A stretch of 39,480 nt of DNA from Paracoccus onchidii. GTDB taxonomy: Bacteria > Pseudomonadota > Alphaproteobacteria > Rhodobacterales > Rhodobacteraceae. The first letter of the stretch is position 1, and each line of letters opens with the position of its first letter. The notes beneath the pieces were generated by a model, which did no database searches, was not told the origin of the DNA, and saw nothing but the letters and a program-made list of their open reading frames with translations. The stretch is taken from the NCBI RefSeq assembly GCF_028294535.1, contig NZ_JAQBIE010000030.1, positions 1-39,480 on the forward strand. The letters are read 5' to 3'. The position numbers and the translations under genes are program-made. Below, one piece after another: positions 24,862 to 33,285 of the stretch.

Positions 24862-25926
24862 TTATTCGGTCTTGGCCGGTCCAATCGTACCGCGTTCAAG
24901 GAGTGGCGTCGGAATAACATATACCCGGGGCGGCGAGGCGTCGCCCTTCAGCCGGGCGATCAGCCGCTCGGCGGCCTTTTGCCCGAACTGATAGGTCGGC
25001 TGATCCACCACGCTGATCCGCGGCGTGGTCACCCGCGACCAATCCGCGTCGAACCAGGAAACCAGCGTCATGTCCTGCGGCAACGTCAGACCCCGGTCCG
25101 ACAGTTCCCGGAAAACCCGCGCGCAGATGAGGCTGTCCGAAGCAAGGATCGCAGTGATCGTCGGAGATCGCTTGAGGATGCGTGTTACGACAGCGGTCGT
25201 TTCGTCGTCCCCGGTTGCGCCGACGAAAACCAGATCGGCGGGATCTTCCACGCCCGCCTCTCGCATCTGCGTCAAAAAGCCAGAGATCCGCTCGCGCACG
25301 GCCGAGATGCCGATTTCCTCGAGCCGGCCGAGCTTGCCGTCGCGTGTCTTCATGGCGGTGACGTAGGCGACATGGCGATGGCCCTCCTCTTGCAACCGCC
25401 TCAGCACGCGACCGACGCTCTGGCGGTCCTCGCCGCAGACCGCATCGGCCCCTAGCTGCGGCGCGTGGCGGTCGAGTGTGACCACCGGCGTACCCGCAGC
25501 CAGAGCCGCTTTCAGGTGATCCACATGACGCGCATCTGTCGGCGCCACGATCAGTCCGGCGACCCTTTGGCGCAACAAGACCGAGACCATCTCGATTTCC
25601 TCGGACAGCTGTTCGCTGGAATTGCTGATGATCAGGTTGAGTCCGGCGGCGCGCAATGTGTCGCTGATGCCCCGCACCGCCTGGCTGAAGAAGGCGTTTT
25701 CAATATCGCCGACGATCACGCCGACCAGCCCGCTGCGCCCGGTGCTCATCGAACGCGCAAGGTCGTTCGGCTGATAGCCCAAACGTTCCGCGGCCTCCAA
25801 TACGGCCTTGCGCGCACCCTCGCTGGCAATCCCATACTCGCCAAGCACCCTGGCGGCCGTGGCCTTCGATACCTTTGCTTCCCGCGCGACATCCGCAACG
25901 GTGAGTGAATTCTTTTTGCCGCTCAT
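24862..25926 (-). CDS. LacI-family regulator
   Basis: A 354-residue LacI-type repressor. The N-terminal helix-turn-helix is TVADVAREAKVSKATAARVLGE, followed by the hinge AAERLGYQPNDLARSM and a periplasmic-binding-like sensor domain (GLVGVIVGDIENAFFSQAVRGI). Start at the ATG at 25926; a GTG three codons earlier (25935) is possible. It is divergent from the ABC importer operon and two palindromic operators lie between them, so it should repress that operon and itself until a sugar- or amino-acid-derived inducer binds. Confidence 0.9.
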   Translation of the reverse strand: MSGKKNSLTVADVAREAKVSKATAARVLGEYGIASEGARKAVLEAAERLGYQPNDLARSMSTGRSGLVGVIVGDIENAFFSQAVRGISDTLRAAGLNLIISNSSEQLSEEIEMVSVLLRQRVAGLIVAPTDARHVDHLKAALAAGTPVVTLDRHAPQLGADAVCGEDRQSVGRVLRRLQEEGHRHVAYVTAMKTRDGKLGRLEEIGISAVRERISGFLTQMREAGVEDPADLVFVGATGDDETTAVVTRILKRSPTITAILASDSLICARVFRELSDRGLTLPQDMTLVSWFDADWSRVTTPRISVVDQPTYQFGQKAAERLIARLKGDASPPRVYVIPTPLLERGTIGPAKTE

Positions 25927-26009
25927 TTCTGTCACTTCGATTTTCCGGGCTCGAAATACTTATCAACGCTATTGACGCGAATCGAAACATACATGAACCA
26001 TGTAACCAC

Positions 26010-26044
26010 TGATACCGGTATCATTACTTGTGACACCGGTATCA
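26010..26044. promoter_or_regulatory. two LacI-type operators
   Basis: TGATACCGGTATCA (26010-26023) is a perfect 14-bp palindrome. TGACACCGGTATCA (26031-26044) is the same with one change. The centres are 21 bases apart, two helical turns, with a CCGG core typical of LacI-family sites. Both lie between the LacI gene and the importer operon. Confidence 0.75.
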
Positions 26045-26115
26045 CCATTAAATGAGGCCGGCTTGAAGGTGCTTGCACGCCGAAAAGATCGGCCCGTCAA
26101 CAGCGGAGACATGAA

Positions 26116-26934
26116 ATGTCCATCAGCCTTCTCGACCGGGTAAAAGCCCCCCTGACCGCCATGGTGGTTGCACTAGCCGCCGCCAGCGCCGTCCAGGCGC
26201 AGGACAACCCCTATAACCTGATCGACGCCAATACGGTAAGTGTCGGATCTCTCGGCGATGCCAAGCCCTATGCCTTCACCACCGCCACCGGCGAATTCAG
26301 TGGGTTCGACGTGGACTTCCTGCGCAACGTTCTCGGGCGGCTCGGCTTCGAGGAAGATCAGATCCTCTTTACCGGACAGGAGTTCGCGGCACTGCTGCCG
26401 TCGGTCTCCAACGGTCGATTCGACATCGCCGCCGCTGCAATCGGCATTACCGAGCAGCGCGAAGAGGTTGTCGATTTCTCGGACGGCTACCTTGCCGGTT
26501 ACCTTTCGGTCCTGTCAGGTCAGGATGCGGTCACTGATGACGCCGCCAGCCTTGCGGGCAAGCGGCTTGGCGTCGTGCAAGGCACGCTGCAGGAAATGTA
26601 CGCCAAAAAGACCTTCACCGACACCGACATCGTCCAGTTTCCCGACAACAACACCGGCGTTGCGGCGTTGAACAATGGCACCATCGACGCCCATTTCCTT
26701 GATTACGAGGCTGCCAAGACCTATGGCGAGCGCTACGATCTCGATATCAAGGTCAACATCCCCTCGTTCGATGCCCCTGCCGGATTTGCCGTAAAGCCGG
26801 GCAATGACGCGCTGCGCAATGCGTTGAACGAGGCGCTGCACGCGGCGATGGAGGATGGCACCTGGCGCGATCTCTATCAGAAGTGGTTCCCCGGTTCGCC
26901 GATGCCAGAGCAATATCTGCCGGGCAACGGCTAA
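26116..26934 (+). CDS. polar amino-acid-type ABC transporter substrate-binding protein
   Basis: A 272-residue periplasmic binding protein of solute-binding family 3. Signal peptide [20 protein letters not shown]... ends at VQA before QDNPYNL. Typical features follow: [37 protein letters not shown] and the C-terminal [15 protein letters not shown]. The family usually binds amino acids or opines. It heads the operon of importer and two oxidoreductases; the operators at 26010-26044 lie 72 bases upstream. Confidence 0.9.
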   Translation: MSISLLDRVKAPLTAMVVALAAASAVQAQDNPYNLIDANTVSVGSLGDAKPYAFTTATGEFSGFDVDFLRNVLGRLGFEEDQILFTGQEFAALLPSVSNGRFDIAAAAIGITEQREEVVDFSDGYLAGYLSVLSGQDAVTDDAASLAGKRLGVVQGTLQEMYAKKTFTDTDIVQFPDNNTGVAALNNGTIDAHFLDYEAAKTYGERYDLDIKVNIPSFDAPAGFAVKPGNDALRNALNEALHAAMEDGTWRDLYQKWFPGSPMPEQYLPGNG

Positions 26935-26953
26935 CCTCGCGCGAACCTCGAGT

Positions 26954-26970
26954 TGCCGGCATTGCCGGCA
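26954..26970 (+). other. small hairpin between binding protein and permease-ATPase genes
   Basis: TGCCGGC pairs with GCCGGCA across three bases, 19 bases after the binding-protein stop. The position parallels the dctP-dctQ hairpin at 6198 and may limit read-through into the membrane component. Confidence 0.35.
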
Positions 26971-27023
26971 GCACAATTCCCTAGACGTCGGGCGGCCCCA
27001 AGACCCCGCCCCTGGAGACCCTC

Positions 27024-28535
27024 ATGTGGTTGGAAAACCTCCAACGGACGTTCCTTGACTGGGACGCCATGGCCGAAATCTTGCCGATCATGCTGTCGAC
27101 CGGCCTGAAGAACACGCTGATCCTAGCAGCCGCCTCGACAGTCATCGGCATCATCATCGGGATCATCCTCGCCGTGATGGGCATCTCGCGCGCAGCCTGG
27201 CTGCGGATGCCTGCGCGCGTCTACACCGACATATTCCGCGGCCTCCCGGCCATCGTCACCATCCTGTTGATCGGACAGGGCTTTGCCGGACTGGGCCGCG
27301 AGCTTTTCGGGCCCTCGCCCTACCCACTCGGCATTCTGGCGCTTAGCCTGATTGCGGGCGCCTATATGGGCGAGATTTTTCGTGCGGGCATCCAGAGCGT
27401 GCCGAGCGGGCAGATGGAGGCCTGCAAGGCCCTTTCAATGAGCTACGGTCAAGGCATGCGCCTGATCGTCGTTCCGCAGGGGATCCGCCGTGTGCTGCCC
27501 GCGATGGTCAACCAGTTCATCTCGAACGTGAAGGACAGTTCGCTGATCTACTTCCTCGGCCTTCTGGCGTCGGAGCGCGAAATCTTTCGCGTCGGGCAGG
27601 ATGCTGCGGTTGTCACGGGCAACCTCTCGCCGCTGCTGCTGGCGGGGATCTTCTATCTGGTGATCACCGTGCCGCTGACACATCTGGTCAACCATATCGA
27701 TCACCGGCTGCGTACTGGCAAGCGTTCCAGCGCCGCCCAGCCCACCAGTGGTCTCGACGAAGTTGACGAGCTGGGCGCGACGACAGACGGTACCGAGCAG
27801 ACCCGCTTCAACGGCGGCAGTCTGTCGGTCCGGGGATTGCGACTCAGCTACGGACATCTCGAGGTGTTGCGCGGCATCGACCTCGAGATCCCCGAAGGTT
27901 CGGTGACGTGCATCATCGGCCCTTCCGGTTCGGGCAAGTCGACACTGCTGCGCAGCCTCAACCGTCTGGTCGAAATGAACAGCGGTCATGCACTGCTCGA
28001 CGGCACCGACATCCGCAGCATGAAGCCCGAGACCCTGCGTGCCCGAGTGGGCATGGTGTTCCAGCACTTCAATCTGTTCCCGGATCATACGGCGCGCGAG
28101 AACATCCTGCTCTCGCTCACCAAGATCAAGGGGCTTGCGCGCGCCGAGGCCCGCGCCATCGCCGATGCGCGCCTCGCCGAGGTGGGCCTGCAGGGGCGCG
28201 GGGATCACCGCCCGTCCAGCCTGTCGGGCGGCCAGCAACAGCGCGTGGCGATTGCCCGTGCATTGGCCATGGATCCCGAAGTGGTTCTATTCGACGAGGT
28301 GACCAGCGCGCTCGACCCGGAACTGGTGAAGGGTGTCCTCAACCTCATGGCCGATCTCGGACGGCGTGGCATGACCATGGTCGTGGTCACACACGAGATG
28401 GGCTTTGCGCGGCAGGTCGCTGACCAGATCGTTTTCATGGACGAGGGCAAGATCGTCGAATCCGGCACGCCCGACGCGCTTTTTGACAACCCCCGGACCG
28501 ACCGGTTGAAGAAGTTCTTCGCCGAGGTCCTGTGA
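27024..28535 (+). CDS. amino-acid-type ABC transporter permease fused to its ATPase
   Basis: A 503-residue fusion. Residues 1 to about 235 form a His/Glu/Gln/opine-type permease with the conserved segment EIFRAGIQSVPSGQMEACKALSMSYGQ; a linker follows, and residues about 270-503 form the ATPase. Walker A is GPSGSGKST near 299-307, the signature LSGGQQQRVAIARA begins near 400, and Walker B VVLFDEVTSALDPE begins near 420. Normally these are two genes; here one chain carries both, which fixes their ratio. With the binding protein it makes a complete importer, dimerising through the permease half. Confidence 0.9.
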   Translation: MWLENLQRTFLDWDAMAEILPIMLSTGLKNTLILAAASTVIGIIIGIILAVMGISRAAWLRMPARVYTDIFRGLPAIVTILLIGQGFAGLGRELFGPSPYPLGILALSLIAGAYMGEIFRAGIQSVPSGQMEACKALSMSYGQGMRLIVVPQGIRRVLPAMVNQFISNVKDSSLIYFLGLLASEREIFRVGQDAAVVTGNLSPLLLAGIFYLVITVPLTHLVNHIDHRLRTGKRSSAAQPTSGLDEVDELGATTDGTEQTRFNGGSLSVRGLRLSYGHLEVLRGIDLEIPEGSVTCIIGPSGSGKSTLLRSLNRLVEMNSGHALLDGTDIRSMKPETLRARVGMVFQHFNLFPDHTARENILLSLTKIKGLARAEARAIADARLAEVGLQGRGDHRPSSLSGGQQQRVAIARALAMDPEVVLFDEVTSALDPELVKGVLNLMADLGRRGMTMVVVTHEMGFARQVADQIVFMDEGKIVESGTPDALFDNPRTDRLKKFFAEVL

Positions 28536-28559
28536 CCCGAAAAACCTAAGGAAAACTCG

Positions 28560-29591
28560 ATGAAAAACCTATCATGGGGCATTCTCGGCACTGCGGGCAT
28601 CGCGCGCAAGGCGATGCTGCCCGCGCTGCGGGAGGCCAATGGCTGCTGCCTCACGGCCGTCGCATCGCGCGATATTGTCCGCGCCGAGGCAATGGCCGGC
28701 GATTTCGGCATCCCACGCGCCTACGGCAGCTACGAGGCGTTGCTCGCAGACCCCGAAATCGATGTGATCTACAATCCCCTGCCGAACCACCTGCACGTGC
28801 CCTTGACGATGCAGGCGTTGGCCGCCGGCAAGCACGTGTTGTGCGAAAAGCCCCTTGCCTTGACCCTGGCCGACGCCCACAAGGTCACCGCTGCGGCGAA
28901 ATCCGCAGGGCGCGTAGTGGCCGAGGCATTCATGACTCGTCACCACCCGCAATGGCTTCGCGCCCACGAACTGCTGCGCGCAGGCCGGATCGGGCGGCTT
29001 ACCGGGGTGCAAGCTCTGTTCAGCTACTGCAACGACGACCCGGCGAATGTTCGCAATCAGAAAGATATCGGCGGCGGCGGGCTTTATGATGTCGGGTGCT
29101 ACGCGGTCGACACCGCGCGCTTCTTCTTCGGTGCCGAACCCGAGGCGGTCAGCTGCACCATAGACCTCGACCCTGACTTCGGCACCGATCGGCTGACCAC
29201 CGGGGCCGCGCACTTTCCGGGTGGCGGTCAACTGAGTTTCACCGTCTCGACCCAATCCGCACTGGTCCAGCAGCTTACGTTGCTTGGAACCGAGGGCTAC
29301 CTGGTGTTCGACGCGCCCTTCAACTGCCCTGCCGATCATGCGGCGCGGCTGACAATCGACAGCGGCGCCGACCTGCTCGGCAGCGGGCGCGAACTGCTGA
29401 CCTGCACGCCCGCCGACCAGTATCGCCTGCAGGCAGAGAGCTTTGTACGAGAAGTTCAACAGAACCGGACCGCGCCCGCCACCACCGGGGACATCCTGGG
29501 GAACGCCGCGGTGCTCGAGGCACTGACCCGCGCCGCGCAAAGCCACCGCTGGGAAGCCATTACAACGACAACGGGACAAGCAGGAGACTGA
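28560..29591 (+). CDS. Gfo/Idh/MocA-family oxidoreductase
   Basis: A 343-residue NAD(P)-dependent oxidoreductase. The N-terminal nucleotide fold begins WGILGTAGIARKAMLPAL; the family motif CEKPLALT is present near residue 98, and the C-terminal domain begins FMTRHHPQW. Members act on sugars, inositols or, as MocA, on opines. RBS AAGGAAAA precedes the start. It lies 24 bases after the importer gene and overlaps nothing. Substrate inferred only to be the imported compound. Confidence 0.87.
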   Translation: MKNLSWGILGTAGIARKAMLPALREANGCCLTAVASRDIVRAEAMAGDFGIPRAYGSYEALLADPEIDVIYNPLPNHLHVPLTMQALAAGKHVLCEKPLALTLADAHKVTAAAKSAGRVVAEAFMTRHHPQWLRAHELLRAGRIGRLTGVQALFSYCNDDPANVRNQKDIGGGGLYDVGCYAVDTARFFFGAEPEAVSCTIDLDPDFGTDRLTTGAAHFPGGGQLSFTVSTQSALVQQLTLLGTEGYLVFDAPFNCPADHAARLTIDSGADLLGSGRELLTCTPADQYRLQAESFVREVQQNRTAPATTGDILGNAAVLEALTRAAQSHRWEAITTTTGQAGD

Positions 29592-29592
29592 C

Positions 29593-30723
29593 ATGCAGTG
29601 CCCCAAGCCTTCCATTTCCACCGCGCTGATCATCGGCGGCGGCATCTTCGGCGTCTCGACCGCTGCACAGCTCAGTCGCATGGGCGTGCAGGTCACTCTG
29701 ATCAATGACGGCCCGCTCGGCAACGGTGCCTCCGGGCGGTCGCTGGCCTGGCTCAACACAGCGCGCCGCCGGTCGCTGCCTTACCACCGCCTCCGCCAGG
29801 CCGGGATCGAGCGCTATCGCGTTCTGGCTGACCGCAACCCCGGTGCCCCCTGGCTGTGTTTCGCCGGCGGCCTCACCTGGGACGCCGAGGGTGACAGCAA
29901 CGAGATTGCGGATGTTCACCGCCATGAACGCGAACTGGGATATCCCTCGGAACTGTTGTCGGGCGCGGAAGTCAGTGCGCGGATCGATGGGGTCGATGGC
30001 AGCCGCGTGACAAGCGCCGGGGCGATCTTCAACGGCAACGAAGGCTGGGTAGACCTGCCTTCGCTGATCGACCAGCTCGCCTTCGAGGTCACGGACACGG
30101 GCGGCACCTTCGTCACCGATGCAGGACCGGCCGATCTGGTTGTGAAAGACGGTCGCTGCACCGGCGCGATCTGTGCGGATGGCCGCAGCTTTACCGCCGA
30201 CAAGGTATTGCTGGCCACCGGTCCCGCGGTTCCAGCCATGGTGGCCGAACAAGGCATTACCATCGGCGACGACACGCCTGTGGCGCTGCTCGTCGAGACC
30301 TACCCGGTCGCGCATCCGCTCCGCACCGTCCTCAACACCCCGCGCGTTGCCATCCGTCCGACACCTGATGGGGCCTTCTTCCTCGATTCCGGCTGGTCCG
30401 AGGAAGAAGTGGTCGTGAACGGGGACGGCAGTTACCAGGCGCTGGAGTCGACCGTTTCAGGGTTGATCGACGAGGCTCGCAAGGTTCTGTCCTACGCGCC
30501 TGACTTGAAGGTCAAGGCCGTGCATCTGGGTCCCAAGCCGATCCCTGGAGATGGCGAGCCGGTATTCGGCGAGCTGCAAGAGCTGCCGGGTTGTTTCGTG
30601 GCATTCTCGCACAGTGGGGCTACGCTCGGACTGCTCGCAGGTGAATTGCTAGCGGAAGAAATGGCACTTGGACTGCGCCACCCGCTGTTCGATCCGTTCC
30701 GTCCCGAGCGCTTCGCAAACTGA
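29593..30723 (+). CDS. FAD-dependent oxidoreductase of the D-amino-acid oxidase family
   Basis: A 376-residue flavoprotein. FAD motif ALIIGGGIFGVSTAAQLSRM at residues about 11-30, then GNGASGRSLAWLN. The C-terminal block LPGCFVAFSHSGATLGLLAGELLAEEM is typical of DAO-family dehydrogenases. It starts one base after the previous gene, with AGGAG upstream. It likely cleaves an amine bond of the imported compound. A related enzyme type (AgaE) acts on mannopinic acid in Agrobacterium, which is the closest functional parallel I can name, and only as a hypothesis. Confidence 0.83.
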   Translation: MQCPKPSISTALIIGGGIFGVSTAAQLSRMGVQVTLINDGPLGNGASGRSLAWLNTARRRSLPYHRLRQAGIERYRVLADRNPGAPWLCFAGGLTWDAEGDSNEIADVHRHERELGYPSELLSGAEVSARIDGVDGSRVTSAGAIFNGNEGWVDLPSLIDQLAFEVTDTGGTFVTDAGPADLVVKDGRCTGAICADGRSFTADKVLLATGPAVPAMVAEQGITIGDDTPVALLVETYPVAHPLRTVLNTPRVAIRPTPDGAFFLDSGWSEEEVVVNGDGSYQALESTVSGLIDEARKVLSYAPDLKVKAVHLGPKPIPGDGEPVFGELQELPGCFVAFSHSGATLGLLAGELLAEEMALGLRHPLFDPFRPERFAN

Positions 30724-30746
30724 GCCGTCAAGCTGCACCGACCACA

Positions 30747-30772
30747 GTGGTCGCGATCCAGATCGCGGCCAC
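30747..30772 (+). terminator. hairpin after the importer operon
   Basis: GTGGTCGCGATC pairs with GATCGCGGCCAC (one G-T pair), with two bases between the arms, starting 24 bases after the last stop. No T-run follows, so it is a possible rather than proven terminator. Confidence 0.45.
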
Positions 30773-31322
30773 CGATTCCCGGACAATCAGGCCTGTGAAA
30801 ACGACACGTTTCGGTGGCGCACCCTGTCACGGTAATCACGGGTGCCATTGAAGCGCCCGTTCAACCGGCAGATCGTCGACGGTGTGCAGGATCCGAGCAA
30901 GCCACCGCCAGATCCGAACGGCGCAATCACTCACATTCAAAGAAAACCGGAAAACTTTGGGCCGGGACAAATCACCGATATTGGGCATGTCGGCGCGAAC
31001 CGTCCGGCTGCTGCAACGGCACGCTTGCCGCCCGGCGGGGGCTTTGAATTTCATGGTGACAGCCAAGCGATTTGCCTCGAAGGCCTCGGACCGAGTTGGT
31101 TTCTGGCATTCCCCAACAGGATCCGGCACCGGCGGTGATCACAACCAAGAGCCATGAAGCGTTTGTCTATGTGGCCTGGCGAATGGTTGGCAAGAGATCC
31201 CCTAAAGAACCTTGCATTTCAACGGTTTGAACGATGTCCGCCGGGTTGTCGGCTGATCTCGCTGCACCAATCAGCGGAACAACCCACATGACTCTCATGC
31301 CGCATGTCCGACGACCTTTCGC
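30773..31322. other. 550-base stretch without a recognised gene
   Basis: Frames of about 98 codons exist on both strands (30842-31138 plus; 30836-31129 minus), but neither looks like a known protein and codon use gives no clear preference. The minus frame contains RIWRWLARILHTVDD, which might be a relic. It may be a decayed gene or insertion remnant between the importer operon and the LysR gene. Confidence 0.35.
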
Positions 31323-32213
31323 TCAACGGAGTTGACCAGCCGCCTCCTCGATTTTGCCACGCGCGTAGCGAACCCTCGCTGACAAGCGGCGACCGCGACG
31401 CATGACGAGCCAGAGGTCGTGCCAGCGGCGCTTGGGAAGCTGATATACGACAAGGCCTGCCTTGTCGGTGAAAGCTTCCACGCCGCTTCTGGGTAAGAGC
31501 GTGTAGCCAACCCCCTTGGCCACGGGGGCAGGGATCTGGCCGATCTGGTTAACATAACCGCGCAGGTTCAATTGGTCGGCCCCAGGATAGTCTTCCGGGA
31601 AATTCAGTCGCAGCAAGTCATCCGCATAAGTGTAACCGTCGGGATGTGCGATAAAGCCGCAAGCCTCGAGATCGTCGAAAGATACAGGTTTGTCGGTCGC
31701 ATCCGCTGGCAGAACAAGGCACAGCTCTTCGCGTCCAAGATGTTTGGCCTCCAGTCTCGGGTGGTCGGGGTCAGCGCCCAGCACGCCTAGGTCGAAGCGT
31801 CCTTCCAGCAACCCTGCCAGAATTTCGGCCTGCGGCGTTGCCTCGAGGTGCACATTCAGTTCTGGTGCAACGCGCATCCACGGCAGCAGAAACGGATAGA
31901 GATGCATCGCAAAGCTGCCCGAACAAGCGATGTGAACTGCCCCCGCGTCCCTGTCGTCTGCCTCGATAGCGTCGCGCAGGCGTTTCTCTTCGGTGCGGCG
32001 CGATAGACCAAGCGCGAAGATTGCCTCGCCCGCCGGCGAAAGCGTGAAACCCTTACCCTGCCGAGTTATCAGGCCCTGTCCGACCTGCTGCTCGAGCTTT
32101 CTGAGATGTTGGCTAACTCCCGGTTGGGTCATGTTCAGACGTTTTGCAGTTTGGGTAAAATGCCCGGTTTCGCAAAGCGTCGTGAAGGTATCGAGCCAAG
32201 TGGAATTCAGCAT
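31323..32213 (-). CDS. LysR-family regulator
   Basis: A 296-residue LysR regulator. The winged helix at residues about 5-65 includes FTQTAKRLNMTQPGVSQHLRKLEQQVG; the C-terminal effector domain is normal in length. It is divergent from the VOC gene, whose start is 103 bases away, so regulation of that gene and itself is likely. No clear T-N11-A operator could be singled out, although the gap is AT-rich and the first 100 bases contain several TTnnnnnAA combinations. Confidence 0.87.
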   Translation of the reverse strand: MLNSTWLDTFTTLCETGHFTQTAKRLNMTQPGVSQHLRKLEQQVGQGLITRQGKGFTLSPAGEAIFALGLSRRTEEKRLRDAIEADDRDAGAVHIACSGSFAMHLYPFLLPWMRVAPELNVHLEATPQAEILAGLLEGRFDLGVLGADPDHPRLEAKHLGREELCLVLPADATDKPVSFDDLEACGFIAHPDGYTYADDLLRLNFPEDYPGADQLNLRGYVNQIGQIPAPVAKGVGYTLLPRSGVEAFTDKAGLVVYQLPKRRWHDLWLVMRRGRRLSARVRYARGKIEEAAGQLR

Positions 32214-32316
32214 CTTTTGATAACGTCACATTTGTATTTTCATGACAATTGATAATTTCACAAAACGACATGCGCAATCCATATCGGTAAAAACGCAACA
32301 TCCTTGGATATATGAG

Positions 32317-32814
32317 ATGAACCAGACACCCCGCAGCTTTTCCCATATCGGCCTGTCCGTTCCCGACCTCGACGCCGCCGTGAAGTTCTACTCCGACGTT
32401 CTCGGCTTTTACGTCGTGATGACACCATCCGAGGTCGTAGAGGACGACAGCGCGATCAGCGCCATGTGCACGGATGTGTTCGGCCCAGGATGGGGTTCAC
32501 TCAGGATCGCGCACCTGTCAACGGCCGACGGTATCGGGATCGAGATCTTCGAGTTTCCCGGAAATTACGCGCCCGAAGACAAACTGGAGCATAAGCGTCA
32601 CGGAACCTTTCACTTCGCTGTGCAAGACCCGGATGTCGAAGGTCTGACCCGACGCATCGTCGAAGCCGGCGGGCGTCAGAGGATGCCGATACGCGCGTAC
32701 TTTCCCGGCACAAAGCCCTACCGGATGGTCTATGTCGAAGACCCGTTCGGAATCGTTTTCGAGCTTTACAGCCACAGCTACGAACTCACCTATTCCACTG
32801 GCGCTTACGAATAG
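32317..32814 (+). CDS. VOC-family (glyoxalase/dioxygenase fold) protein
   Basis: A 165-residue VOC protein. HIGLSVPDLDAAVKFYSDVLGF starts the first module with a metal-ligand histidine, and HFAVQDPDVEG plus FGIVFELYSHS give the second histidine and the glutamate, so a metal site is likely complete. Glyoxalase, lyase and dioxygenase roles are all possible. The start ATG at 32317 is chosen by family alignment; 25 upstream codons in frame are AT-rich promoter sequence. It is divergent from the LysR gene and followed by a strong hairpin. Confidence 0.82.
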   Translation: MNQTPRSFSHIGLSVPDLDAAVKFYSDVLGFYVVMTPSEVVEDDSAISAMCTDVFGPGWGSLRIAHLSTADGIGIEIFEFPGNYAPEDKLEHKRHGTFHFAVQDPDVEGLTRRIVEAGGRQRMPIRAYFPGTKPYRMVYVEDPFGIVFELYSHSYELTYSTGAYE

Positions 32815-32818
32815 CTGT

Positions 32819-32847
32819 GAACCGCTCCGGGATTTCCGGAGCGGTTC
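32819..32847 (+). terminator. hairpin after the VOC gene
   Basis: GAACCGCTCCGG pairs perfectly with CCGGAGCGGTTC across a 5-base loop, starting four bases after the VOC stop. A short AAATCTTCT run follows. The close position supports a terminator or message-end hairpin. Confidence 0.65.
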
Positions 32848-33285
32848 AAATCTTCTCCTCGGCCTATCTCGCGGAGGTCGTGAGCGGAGGTCTGCAAGGT
32901 CTGCACAAGGGACAAGGGACAAGGGACAAGGGACAAGGCGAAGCCGCACGCGCCCTTGGCATTCCCTACTGGAAAATGGTCTGACACTTCATCCCGCCAC
33001 AGGCGATCCAGAACGTGATCCCGTCTGCTAACCGACCTGTCAAAATTTACCGACATAAACAAAAAAAATACGGCAACGCGCTTCAAGCCTCTATCCCTGC
33101 AAGCGCCGGCGATGAAGTCTCGGCACTCCCCAAGGGGCAGTTGCGGAAGTTGAAGCGGTGATTGCCATTTGATCCGGGCAGAGGCCGGAGAGTGCCCAAA
33201 TCGTGTGTGGCGGCTTGGTCCTCACAAGGGCGCGCTGTCCTGATCTCAGCCGAGCCCGCCCCCCCCCCTCGAATACAGAAGCTCA
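32848..33285. other. 438-base gap without a gene
   Basis: Apart from the heptamer repeat at 32905-32938 and a run of ten C at 33259-33268, I see nothing supported. Short frames on both strands show no recognisable protein. The region may be a remnant left by rearrangement. Confidence 0.4.
32905..32938 (+). repeat. heptamer tandem repeat ACAAGGG
   Basis: Five nearly complete copies of ACAAGGG (34 bases) stand in the gap between the VOC gene and the MetAP pseudogene. The unit is a simple sequence repeat, not a CRISPR or iteron pattern, and could vary in copy number. Confidence 0.85.

Noticed and set aside
28572..29759. Open frame of 395 codons on the minus strand
   Set aside because: Antisense to the Gfo/Idh gene, which has a nucleotide-binding motif, EKP motif and ribosome site.
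30836..31138. Opposed frames of about 98 codons on both strands
   Set aside because: No recognisable domain, no convincing ribosome site and no reason to prefer either strand; kept as an unexplained gap.
32905..32938. Possible CRISPR or replication iterons
   Set aside because: The unit is seven bases without spacers and there are no cas or replication genes nearby; it is a simple tandem repeat.
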